64,000 nt of DNA from Himantopus leucocephalus (lineage: Eukaryota; Chordata; Aves; Charadriiformes; Recurvirostridae). Positions 23,491 to 33,556 of the stretch are shown here, in pieces. The notes below the pieces were generated by a model. The model did not search any database. It was given only the letters and a program-made list of their open reading frames with translations, and was not told the origin of the DNA. Location of the stretch: NCBI GenBank assembly GCA_003993805.1, contig RSEF01000002.1:69768446-69832445 (forward strand). The letters run 5' to 3'. The position numbers were made by a program, and so were the translations under genes. Position 1 is the first letter of the stretch. Every line of letters begins with the position of its first letter.

Positions 23491-25345
23491 CTGTGCAAAG
23501 CACAAAACCTTCTGAATTGCATATCAGATAGACGTTGGGATTGCAGGGAACGTTGCAGGCATTGGTGGGCAAAACCTAAATGGTTCCCAGTTCAGAGCAC
23601 TAGGAAAGGCTGGTTCATAGGCATCCAAGAGCACCAGGCTGCCTCGTGCAGCACAGCACCTTTGCCACCCTCTGCTCCTGCTTGCTTACCAGCAGAGGAA
23701 GAGGTTTAATTTGCTGTGTTAGGAGATAGCCTTTGAATCTAGGCTGCAGCCAGGCAGTGTCTATATGAGACTCTGCTGAGCAGTGTTACTGCTAGCTTGG
23801 GATATGAAATATCTGAGTTACTGCAGCAAGGGATCCTGAGCAAGCTAAAAACACTTTCATTGACCATAACACCTAAAAGCCCTCTTTAAATGCTGGAAAA
23901 TCCCTTTGCTTCTGGAAAGATTATACACCCGTTAAGTAGCCTGTTACCCCGCTCCCCACTCTGGGCAGAGCCACAGAAGCTGGCAGCCAGTGCAGAGCCA
24001 GACCTCCTGGCTACAGGGGGGGAGGCTGGCACTGAAGGGGTATCTCCAGCCCCATTGAAGAGGGTCACATCTCTGCATCTTTTTATGACTTGGTCCATCC
24101 TCAGTTATCTGCCTTTCATTAGCAAGGCTAAAAGTAAGATTGCATTTAAAAACATTATTAAAATGTGCTCGTTGTCTAAAACTGGCATTTATAATGCAAT
24201 TTCATAAAGTTTTATATTGACAGTGCGACACTTTAAAAGGGCCTTTCTGATTAACAAGGCTCAGAATTGCTCCCCTGGTTATGTTTTAAGAGAGAGAATA
24301 AAATGCTATGGATCTTGAAACAGCTGAAATCATAATTTCCCAATATTATCAGCGGCCTTGTTGTTCTGAAAAAGTGGAGGCTGTGATCAGCAGACCCCCG
24401 TCAGCTTCCCCTGGTGACTCAGCAGAGACTGATGGCTGCTCTGCTCTGGAGGGGGGTACAGCCAACAGGGTGGGACCACAGCCAAATTACACTTTGGCTG
24501 TTCCTGCTTTTGTCTGAGCTGCAGGGACCATGGCAGTGCCAGGCCCCTGCCTGAGCCGTGTCCCACATGCCCGCGCTCACACCACCTTTGCCGTCTCCAA
24601 GAAGTTCAGCAACCTCCATGAGATGGGAATTAGTGTTTGCATTCCTGCACCCAGGGACAGCTGTGCTTTCTGCTCTCTTTCAGTTCTTACTCTCCCTCTA
24701 GGCAAAACCAGATCGGATGTGCTGTATTTTCACCAAAGACCTCCCCTTGCCCCACGTTCCGGCGGTTCACCCACAAACAGCAATGTGAGACCCTTGGATG
24801 CCTGAGCGAAGCTCAAACTCTCCAAACAGCAGCTAACAGTGAAACAACAGATTTAGTGGCCAAGTGGAAGAGCAGATGCAGGCAAAAAAAATCATTACGT
24901 GGGCTGTGCAATGGAGTTGGCGACATGGACACTGGGCTCTTGTCAGAGCTGCTTCTGTGAGTGTGACATGAATCGCACCCGTGCATGTGCATTGTGGAAA
25001 AGATTATTTCTGATTTTGTTAGTTATAGGTAGATGGCATCCCTTTATCCAAATCACACTCTTCTCTGTGCCACACATAGTAAAAACTGGCAGGGACATTG
25101 TAAGTCCTCTAACTGTCACAGCCATGTATTTACCTGGAACTTCAATTGCAGACTTTTTTTCTTATTTGCCTGAAGTTACTGGTAGTTCACTTGACCATCA
25201 TCAGCACATTCCTTAGGGACTAGCAGCATATCATCGCGATCGCGCTGGCTCACCTGGAGGAAGGCTTTGGGAGCAGAGCGCTGAAATACATAAAGCAGCG
25301 TCTGCTCTTTTACTTAGGCAATAAATCTATTGCTTTATTATTGCT
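23491..25345. other. Non-coding unique sequence
   Basis: No gene is supported. The block 24105-24310 is an AT-rich, repeat-free stretch with the texture of a conserved non-coding element. Moderately GC-rich open frames around 23890-24960 are short and unrecognised. Confidence 0.65.
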
Positions 25346-25430
25346 GTTGGGAAACTTGGAGCCAAATTCTTTGCTGGCAAAACATTGACTTCGGTGGAGT
25401 TCAGCCAGCAGAGTTTAGCTTCCTGTTTTT
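25346..25430 (+). repeat. Candidate ancient amniote repeat fragment
   Basis: The order GGAGCCAAATTCTTTGCTGG then CATTGACTTCGGTGGAGTTC resembles an old repeat plentiful in turtles and crocodilians (GCCAAATTCTGCTG... CATTGACTTCAATGGAGTT). The fragment is short and diverged; the assignment rests on recalled motifs and no family name is given. Confidence 0.4.
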
Positions 25431-25632
25431 GTTCCAATTTAAAGAGTGTGCTCAATCCGATTGTTGTTGTTGTTTTGCTTTTTAGCTGTTTTAATTTAAA
25501 ATAATTATGTGTTGTGGGTTGGTTGGGTGGTTAGTGTTTTTTTTGGTAATTTCTTCTTCATATGTCACATTGTTTGTAGCAGTCAGAAACAAAAAAATGA
25601 TGCTATTGCTACATATCCTCTCTTTTGTTCAG

Positions 25633-25715
25633 GAGTTATGAAACTCGAGGTCTCATCCAAAGGCGATGCTTAGCCCAGGCTGAGCCCACGTGGCTTGGGG
25701 TGACCTGCTGCCCAG
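25633..25715 (+). other. Possible 83-nt internal exon
   Basis: A strong acceptor-like sequence (TCCTCTCTTTTGTTCAG) ends at 25632 and a good donor (CCCAG followed by GTAGGGG) begins at 25716. The 83 bases between them are GC-richer than the upstream flank and open in one frame (reading SYETRGLIQRRCLAQ...), with no family recognised. It could be an exon of a long non-coding RNA, an exon of a gene lying outside the window, or a chance pairing of sites, which is common in tens of kilobases. Confidence 0.2.
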
Positions 25716-27057
25716 GTAGGGGCAGCCCTGCCTGCAGGTGCCTTCAGCCCAGGGAACCGGGGATGAGTCTGCGGCTGGTTCTTGCAGGAGACTCTGGGCC
25801 CCCAGCTGGGTTTTCTAGTGACGCAGCAGCTCCCCAGGAACCCTCAGCCCCTCAAAGAGTCGCAGAAATGTAACTTGTGACTTGTCCGGGCAAGTCCCGT
25901 ACCTCAGGTACCTGGCGTTAAGACACGAAGTTGATTGCTCTGAGACCTATTATTAACTCCCTCTTTGTACGGGGGCTGGCACCAGAGGGCCCCGGCTTAG
26001 TTGAGGCCTGTAGCTATTCCTGCAGTATAAATGTTATTTATAAAGTGCAATTAAGCTGAGGTTTAATGTAAACTGCTGCCAGCACTGGGGTATGTACCAA
26101 AGTGAAAGGATGTCTTGTAAGACATTTTGGACAACCAAAAGCACAAAGTTTGAAACGCCTGTTAAACAAAGAGGCAGCTTTCTGGGAGAGGTGAAGCAAC
26201 CCAAATAGCCAACAATCTGGTTTCGAGAAGTAGCTATCGCCTGAGCAAACTAATTAAACACCAGTGCAAGCCAGAGACAGGAGCGTGGCCATCTTGCCTC
26301 ATGCTCTCCTAGCCGGCGGCAATGCTGCAGGCTCCCCTTTTCCTGATCCTTGCGTAACGGGGCTTAAGGAGAGCAGCTGGCTGTGTTTCAGCACACCAAA
26401 ATCAACCTAGTCAACACTCTGTAAATGCCTGTTGGAGAAGGACTAAAGCAAACGCAGGTAAACATCACACCCGGCTATTTGTACAGTTCTTGCGTCATAC
26501 TTGGGGCTGGATTCCCCTGGGGCTTTCTCCATTCCCCCACCCAGAGAAAGGACTCAAAGGAGCAGGCTTTGCCCCCACAGATGCCCTGAGCACCAGCTAA
26601 ACTGCTGGGCTTCTCCATCTTCCCGTCTTTTGGAACAAGCAAACAGCTGGAGTCCCATGACACAGGCCGCATGAACTTTTGGAGTATGTTTTCACTGGTG
26701 CAGCATTGATTTTACTAGGATCAATATAAATATTACTTTAGCTTGCAACCGCTAATTATATCAACATAAACTTAATTTATAGTGATGATCATGGTCCTAA
26801 TGCTGTGCTGCTGCCAACCTTCACAACTGATGCTTTGAGACATCATGTAAACCCAGCCATTAGCAATCAAGTAAATGCTCCCATTACACATTACTGATAC
26901 TGGCTAAAGAACTTTTTAATTGACTTCTTACAATTTATGGCAGATGGTGCAGACTGTGTGCTTAAATTCAGGATTCTTTTTCATGTTTTCTGTCTGCTGC
27001 TACTTAGATAGATGCTGGTCTTATACTATATAATGTAACATTGCGTGCTTGAAATTG
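25716..27057. other. Non-coding unique sequence
   Basis: No gene is supported. The stretch 26015-26075 (TATAAATGTTATTTATAAAG and onward) is repeat-free and AT-rich. Confidence 0.7.
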
Positions 27058-27522
27058 AAAAGACTGAGGTGGTTTCATTTGGAAAGAAGATGAACAAGAG
27101 GGCTCAAAATAAAAGTCTATAAAAGAATGGGCAGCATAGAAAAGTTTGAATGGGAGCATCTCTTGCCCATCTGCTAAAATAAAATGCTGAAATAGTCATC
27201 AAAATCAAAAGGTGGTAAATTCAAAAGTGGTAAAAGGGTTTTTCCTCATAAACAGAATGTGAAAACTTGGTTAGCAGAGAAAATCATTAAGGCCAAGAAT
27301 TCAGCAACTTTCAGATGGGGATTGCACATTTATATGCAAAAGACTATCAAGAGAGGTTATACTTAAAGATAATGCTCCCAGGAAGAAATATAAAGCTATA
27401 GGGTCCCATGGCTTAAACCCCTGTCTAACAAGCAGTAGCTGGGCTGACATCTTCACAGAGGCTGGATTAGACAATAAGGGTTTCCTTCTCCCTTTCCACT
27501 GAAGCATCTAGCAACAGCCATA
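27058..27522 (+). mobile_element. Ancient CR1 LINE 3' relic (reptile-type)
   Basis: A decayed CR1 3' region of the older type shared by turtles, crocodilians and birds. The order of motifs is diagnostic: AAAGGTGGTAAATTCAAAAG, TCATTAAGGCCAAGAATTC, AGCAACTTTCAGATGGGGAT, GCACATTTATATG, CCATGGCTTAAACCCCTGTC, GGGTTTCCTTCTCCCTTTCC and CTGAAGCATCTAGCAACAGC. These match, in order and spacing, GGTGGTAAATTCAAAA... ATTGAGGCCAAGAA... GGATTGGACATTTATATGG... CTGAAGCATCTGGTACTGGC of that family. The copy has many substitutions and no coding capacity. It is much older than the three other CR1 copies here. Confidence 0.8.
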
Positions 27523-28004
27523 AGGAGAATAAATAAAAAAATCAAATGGCTTTTAGTCCTGGAAGTTTCTAAGTTTGAGATAAGGTACTGGAATTTCAGA
27601 AGCTCCACTGCTGAATGAAAGCTAAGAAAAGCTTATTGTATGGGGGATTTCCAGTGCCCCGGTCGCCAAAGAAACTCCCAGAGGTATCAGCGAAATAGGG
27701 TTCTTGAGTTGCACAGAGTATATGGCAGTGAGCCAGAAGGCAAATTATTATAATAAACTTGGGATTTGAAGGTTAGGGGAACAGTAAAATAGCATCTAGG
27801 CTACCATGGGCTAGAGGGAGCACTGAGTAGTAGGTAGAGCAGGGAAAAATCCCACTGGATGAGATGAACAGCAGAATTTGTGGGGTTTTATTTCCCAAAT
27901 AAATCACAGTGACAAAGTTTCACACCTTTGAGCAGCACTTGGAACACACAGTGCCTGCATAGTCATGCACCAAACTGACAGAGCTTTTGGGTTGTTTTTA
28001 ATGG

Positions 28005-28110
28005 TAGGTATTTATATGTCTATATATATATGTGTGTTGCTTATCTAGAAAATGTATATGTTTATATTCATATATACATAAATATCTATATTACTTATGT
28101 GTACGTATGT
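28005..28110. repeat. AT-rich imperfect (TA/TG)n tract
   Basis: Repeated TATATG, TATGTG and ATATAC units with interruptions over about 100 bases. It is a decayed simple repeat. Confidence 0.75.
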
Positions 28111-28924
28111 TGTTTATATGGCATCACTTATGTGATGCATAGTCATCACACCAAAAGGTAATTTACTCTGCCTAGACCAGAGGTTTAAAATGGTACTTAA
28201 ACACATTTTTTGAAAGCACACTGTATCCTAGCCAAGACATATCCATAGCTGTCAATATATGAGACAGTTTTCAAAGGACAAATCTCCAAATAAGCCAGTG
28301 GGCTTAAGGTCAACAGGTTTTGGAAACTGCAGGTGACATTTCTAAATATTTTGTAACTCTGAAGTACTGGAGCGGAGGTAGGTAACATCTTCCGGTGAGA
28401 TGAGCACAGGGGAAGGACCCTGCCCCCAACAGGGATCTTCTGCACAGAACTCGACTTTCCCTTTTATAAAGGGATGTTATAAAATGTACCCTTAAAAAGA
28501 AGCAATGAATATGAAAGCATCCTTGCTAAAGAGCCCTCTCAGATTAGCATAAATCTTGATTCCCTGCTAAGATTTATTTCACCAGCTCATAGAGCGTTTA
28601 TTGATCTATTTTTAGTTTTGTAGAGGACTCTGCTAACCATGGTTTCATCTACAATTGAGGATTCAGATGAATTGATTAGAAATGTATCCAGATGAAGCTG
28701 TTCACTTTGCATGGTTTTGTCTGCATCCCCGTCACACAAAACAGTCTGCGCGCTAAATGGCAGCTAGATCTCGAGATGATTCTGTTTTGGCAGATTTTCA
28801 AAAAGGTTTCTGTGTTTTGCCTACCTGATTTGCCGTCTGTTGAATCTGATGACATTTGTTAGCGTGCAGCTGGGGGAATTCAAAAAAGTGCAGACTACAA
28901 GTATGTGTGCTGTGCTCAGGTGGT

Positions 28925-28948
28925 TGTGTGTGTGTGTGTGTGTGTGTG
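28925..28948. repeat. (TG)12 microsatellite
   Basis: Twelve uninterrupted TG units; the longest perfect dinucleotide repeat in the window and probably polymorphic. Confidence 0.96.
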
Positions 28949-30974
28949 TTGCAGATACAAGCTGAATTCCTCCAGAAGTGTTCATCCCAGTCTTGCTGAC
29001 TGGGACACTCAAGTACGCTACCACGTGGCTAGCTTTTAACCTATGATTTACTCCCAAATTAATTGTACTTGCACCAGCGTTCAGCTAGTATTCTGTGCTT
29101 GGGTTTAGAGCTGAAGATTGCTGCCATGGGTAAGGCAGACTCACAAACGTAGCCGTTTTCTGCATAGCAGGATGAACTTTATGCTTCAGTTATCTGATTT
29201 CCATGTTCCGTCACCTGTTGTTTTTTAGGTCTAAATACCCTCTCCTGGCAAAAAAAAAGTTCAAACAAGAAGGAAGTAATCATTGTAATGAATCATAGTA
29301 AGCAATGTAGGCATTTTAACTCCTTCCGAGTAAGTTTAGCAATGTTCAACAGCCCATTTAATGGCACAAGACGTTTGCCGTTATAGAGAATTTCCTGTTC
29401 TGCAGACATAAATCTCCACTTGCGTGCAAAGCGACAAGGTTAAATAGCTCTTCAGATCATTTTGCATTAAGCATATGCTGGCAAGTGGATTGGAGGTATC
29501 AAGCATGCAAAGACTAAGACAATAGCGTTGAGAAGAAAATACTGTTTCTAAGTCAGGTCTCTGGTGTCTTAGCCATTCCTAGCACCTGACCTACAAACCC
29601 ACAGTTCTGTACAACTTATGGGTTTTCCCCAGAAAATAACAGTGGTAGCCATGTTTTGATAAGCTTGAAGGGATCCAACACTCACCTTTTCGTCATCTTT
29701 GTGTTCCTTGATCAGTCTAATGACCTTCCTAAAAGCTAAAGCTATAAAATTGTGTTGCATCCCCTAGTTGTGCTTGGCCATTCCCTGGATAAGAAAGTGT
29801 AATGGACATAAATGTCCCTCCTGCTAGGCAGCTACTTCAGAGCAATTTGGGCTACAGATTTACTCTGTGCAACTGAATGATTACATTATGAGTGAGACAT
29901 TCTGTTGCAAAAAAAGAGCGGCACCCTCAAGGCTTTAGGCTGACACATTCACCATAGAAACACAAAGAGACAAAAATATTTGTTTCATTAAAATTAAGAC
30001 TGTTTTTCACCATGACATAACCTTAAAATGGAGAAATTCGCTCATTAAAATAGAACAATTTAAGAACAGCTAGTTCCACAGCATGATGCACCCCACAACA
30101 TTATGCCAAATTATAGGTTAAGAAATGTTGCAATTGAAAAGGCTTTAAAACCTTTAGCATAAAAATTAATTCCTGACTTTCCTTGTCTTCATTCAGAAGC
30201 TCTGAAAGGTTACAGCTGAGTCAAAGAAAGCCCTTAGATGCAGGATAATACAGATGAAATATGATAGCTAAGATAGTGTGACAAGAAGATACCATCCCCA
30301 AAACAGCTTCTTCTTTTCTTCCTTTTCTTAATAACCTACACAAATTGAATTGAACTGCAATTGAATTGATCTGGGAATTAAAAGTATAAATTTGGAAGTG
30401 TCCAGTGAACCCACAGCCCAGTGTGAAAGAGAAGTATTTCTAATATTCATGAGGAAATACTGAATGTTGAGTCTACAAATTCCAAAGCCTTTCTCTTCTC
30501 GTCCAACAGTGATCCTCATGCACACTGAATCTGGAGGAACAGAGTAGGTTCTCCTATGGCTTTCAGGGGAATGAGCGCAGCGCCATCCTGGTATTAAATG
30601 AGCCATCCCACAATTTAACCGATTCATAAGGAATTTTCACGGGAGAGGATCTGAGAGCTGTGGGATGATAAGCACTAAAAGACGTTGGGAGAGGCATTCA
30701 CTGGGGTCACTCACACAGCCTCACCAGACCAGGGAGTTCGTGAGACAGAGGTCAGCTTAGGTTGACTGCTCCTCCTTCTGTCCTGCTGTTTTTACTGACC
30801 TGAAGTTCCTCCTAGCAATAAAGAGACTGAAAGCCTGGAAACGAGCTGGGGGTCATTAGCAGCATGTGATCTGTCGGCTCTTCAGACATCATCAGTGAAT
30901 GGCCTGCAGACCATGACTTGGGACTCGCAAGGGAACCAAAGGGAAAGGAAGCCAAAGCTTTGTTTATACAAAAA

Positions 30975-31200
30975 ACTTGCACCACTTTGAAGAAATCAGT
31001 TTAACATGGATCTAGTTAAACCAGTACAAACATCTTAATTAGATGCGCATAAACCAATTTAATCCTTTGCTTAAATCAGTTTACAGTGATTTATCAATGC
31101 TAGCTAAAAACAGTGCATGTAAGGATTACAGTGGTTTAAACGTCTATGTTAGAGGTATGCACCAATTTAATTAGATTGATTTTAAATAGATTTGATTATG
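30975..31200. mobile_element. Ancient interspersed repeat rich in TTTAAACCAGT-type motifs
   Basis: Within 225 bases the motif family TAAACCAGT/ATCAGTTTA/CCAATTTAA occurs repeatedly in both orientations (near 30993, 31017, 31050, 31073, 31131 and 31162). This resembles a well-populated old repeat of turtle and crocodilian genomes with runs such as TAAACCAGTTTAAA, likely a non-autonomous DNA transposon. I do not give a family name. The alternative, a chance cluster in AT-rich DNA, is unlikely given six occurrences. Confidence 0.5.
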
Positions 31201-31509
31201 TAAATGCAACTTTCTGTAATTTCATTGGCTTATTGATATGGTAGTTAATTAAGCAGGAAAGGTATGTGGAAAGAAAGAAAGATCTTGTTTTAGAGTAAAA
31301 AGGATTTCATGAATAATTTATTCTGTTTATTCTTTTTATAGCTATTTGATAAAAATACTATTTTGATTTTACATCCTCTTTTCTTTACAAATCTAATGAA
31401 ATTATTTTCATGCCAATTAGACACGTTATACCAATGTTAAGGGCAGGCCTTCTGTTTTTATGTCAAGCTGGCTAATTTGAGATGGCTGTTGCAATGTAAA
31501 TTCCTAGAG

Positions 31510-32340
31510 GTGACAAGCACAAGTAGCCAAGGTCAATCTGAGTGAAGTCAAAAGATTGCCACTGTCCCAAGAAGCTCACAGTGTGAGTAAAAGACGAGGC
31601 AAATACAGGCAGATGGTGGAGCCCACACAAACCATTGCACGGTATTGGTCAGCATGTTAGGCAGAGATCTCAATTGTCATCTAACAGTTAGTGGGTTTTG
31701 CATGAATATCGTGATAAGGAAGAGTTTTAAAGATTGGAAGGGAGCTAATGAGGTGTCAGTGTGAAGACTTTTTTACTGCAGAAGGAACCCCTGAAAAGAG
31801 TGCTGGTTTCAAAGTTTACAATCTTTTGATACTGAGCATGAGACATTAGTATGAGGATGGTCAGCTTGAACATTTGAGACAGATAGCCTGCATTCAGTGC
31901 AATAGGGAAATGGAAAACAGTGGAGGAAAAAGGGATAGGATCAAAATAATGAGCGAGGATCACTGGCTCTCTAGGAACATCCTGGGTGAATAAGAGTGAG
32001 GAGACCAGATAAAAGGACCTTGCAGTGATGCAGATGCAGAAGAATTTTAGCAACATAACATGACACAGAAGTACCACACAAAGACAACATACGTGACTCG
32101 GTCACAGGCAGGAAAAAAGAATATAAAGAGAGATGTATGTGGAACATGATGCCCAGACAGCAGCATGCAGGTCTGAGTAGAGGCTAACAGGGCGATAACT
32201 AGAGTGAATCAAAAGAGGCTATCAAAAGAGTTAAGGAACTCTGGGGTTTTTTAAGCAATTGAGTTTGAAATGATAGAGGTGTAAGAGACTGGGTGGCTAT
32301 GGTTGTGAGGCTGGCAAATTGGGACAAGAGATACCAACCT
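31510..32340 (+). mobile_element. Ancient L3/CR1-like LINE 3' region
   Basis: Ordered, diverged similarity to the L3-type (CR1-superfamily) 3' sequence of amniotes: CCCAAGAAGCTCACAGTGTG (compare CCCAAAGAGCTTACAGTCTA), GATAAGGAAGAGTTTTAAAG with GGAAGGGAGCTAATGAGG (compare AAGGAGGAGTTTTAAAG... GAGGATAATGAGG), AACAGTGGAGGAAAAAGGGA with AATGAGCGAGGATCACT (compare CCAGTGGAGGG... GATGAGCAAGGA), CTTGCAGTGATGCAGATG (compare GTTGCAGTAGTCGAGATG) and GAGACTGGGTGGCTATGG. No coding sequence is left. The match is from memory and edges are rough, but the order of five separate blocks makes it better than a chance resemblance. Confidence 0.6.
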
Positions 32341-32971
32341 GCTAATTGCCCTCAATCATGTGATTTATGGATGGCTTATGGGTCAAGGAAGCTCAAGATG
32401 GAGCAGTGCCCCGACCTTTGGCTAAGGTGAGGTAGTCAGAAACTCTAGCAAGAAATGTTTCTGTTGACTGCAAGGCAGGAGAGCGTCCAAGATACAATTA
32501 GAAGAAAATAGCTTCAGGCAGTGTTTGCCTGGATGCACAGGTGACCGTATTAGTGGGGGGGGAGGAGGCCCTACTTGAAGAGGCAAGAGCATTCAAAAGT
32601 CAAGGTGCTTCCTAAGGTGGGGTTACTGGACATTTTTCTGCAGGGAGAGGAAAGAGCCAGGAAACGGTGAGAAAAGGGTAGACGAGATGGATGGAGGGGC
32701 CAGAGGGGAGGATGAAACACTCCTGCATTTTACAAGGACAAGAAGTTGCAGAGGAGGAGGCAGAAAGGAAGGCCAAATGGTTGAAAAGCCGCTCTGTTTT
32801 CACCACTTTGCTCCAAGGAGGCTGGAGTGAGATGCTGAATGGCAAGAAAAAGACAAGCAGGAGGAAGGGAGGCTTTGAGAGATGGGCCAAGAAGTGAGGT
32901 GAAGAAGCAGCTGGCACCACACGCCATCCAGTCAAGATAAAGTAGTGGAGTTATATAGCTGGGAAATCACT
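32341..32971. other. Purine-rich non-coding sequence
   Basis: No gene is supported. The plus strand is markedly G/A-rich from about 32540 to 32900, which keeps frames open on both strands; none is recognised. It may include further decayed L3-like sequence continuous with the element upstream, but I could not follow ordered motifs. Confidence 0.6.
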
Positions 32972-33008
32972 GGTGTTAAGAGACAGGAGGTGGCTGTCTC
33001 TTAACACC
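32972..33008. repeat. Perfect 15-bp inverted repeat, 7-base loop
   Basis: GGTGTTAAGAGACAG at 32972-32986 is the exact reverse complement of CTGTCTCTTAACACC at 32994-33008, with a 7-base loop (GAGGTGG). It would form a stable hairpin in RNA or single-stranded DNA. A second hairpin begins three bases later. Confidence 0.96.
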
Positions 33009-33011
33009 CAC

Positions 33012-33039
33012 CCCCCAAAGCTGTGGGTGGCTTTGGGGG
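33012..33039. repeat. Perfect 10-bp inverted repeat, 8-base loop
   Basis: CCCCCAAAGC at 33012-33021 pairs exactly with GCTTTGGGGG at 33030-33039 around the loop TGTGGGTG. It is directly downstream of the 15-bp hairpin, so the two form a tandem stem-loop pair within 68 bases. Confidence 0.95.
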
Positions 33040-33532
33040 AGGGACATGCCAGAGTCATCTAGAAGGGAGTTTGGGTCAAGAGGAGAGAGCAATGGCAAGG
33101 GTACCAGTAGTAGCTGGGGGTGGCAGGCGGCCGCAGGATGTTAGGTCTGGACTTGACACAAATGGGGAGGAAGGCATGAGTAGATACTGTGAATTTGCAG
33201 TGGCGGGAGGGAAGAGGCAGAAGGTCTGGGGAGAAGCACATGGCAGGTTTATGAGAACTGCCGGTGTGCTGGGGCAAGCCAAGGCTCTGCCAAAATGAGG
33301 ACTGACACATGGACAAGGCTGTGAGGAAAGCGGTCACAAATTTGAAGCTGATGTCTGTGGCCGTGGGTCTTTCCTCTCCTCGGCCTGCATGGAGATGCTA
33401 ACCCAGTGTGATTAAATTATTTCAGATTTCCTTGGTTTGGAGGCAGTTTCCTCTTCCTTGGCAACAGTGTGCACAGTCGTCCCTCTAATTGTGGCAGAAG
33501 GGCTGCCATACTCTGCAGGCACAGAGCTTGCA

Positions 33533-33556
33533 CCCTTTCGAAACCCCTTTCGAAAC
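33533..33556. repeat. 12-bp perfect tandem duplication
   Basis: CCCTTTCGAAAC occurs twice head to tail with no spacer. Each copy carries the palindrome TTCGAA. Probably a replication-slippage duplication. Confidence 0.95.

Larger units (their letters stand above)
27523..30974. other. Non-coding unique sequence with AT and TG repeats
   Basis: No gene is supported. It contains an AT-rich imperfect repeat near 28005-28110, the (TG)12 microsatellite at 28925-28948, a tight direct repeat AATTGAATTGA at 30343-30353 and 30359-30369, and an AT-rich repeat-free block at 28500-28660 of conserved-element texture. Confidence 0.7.
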
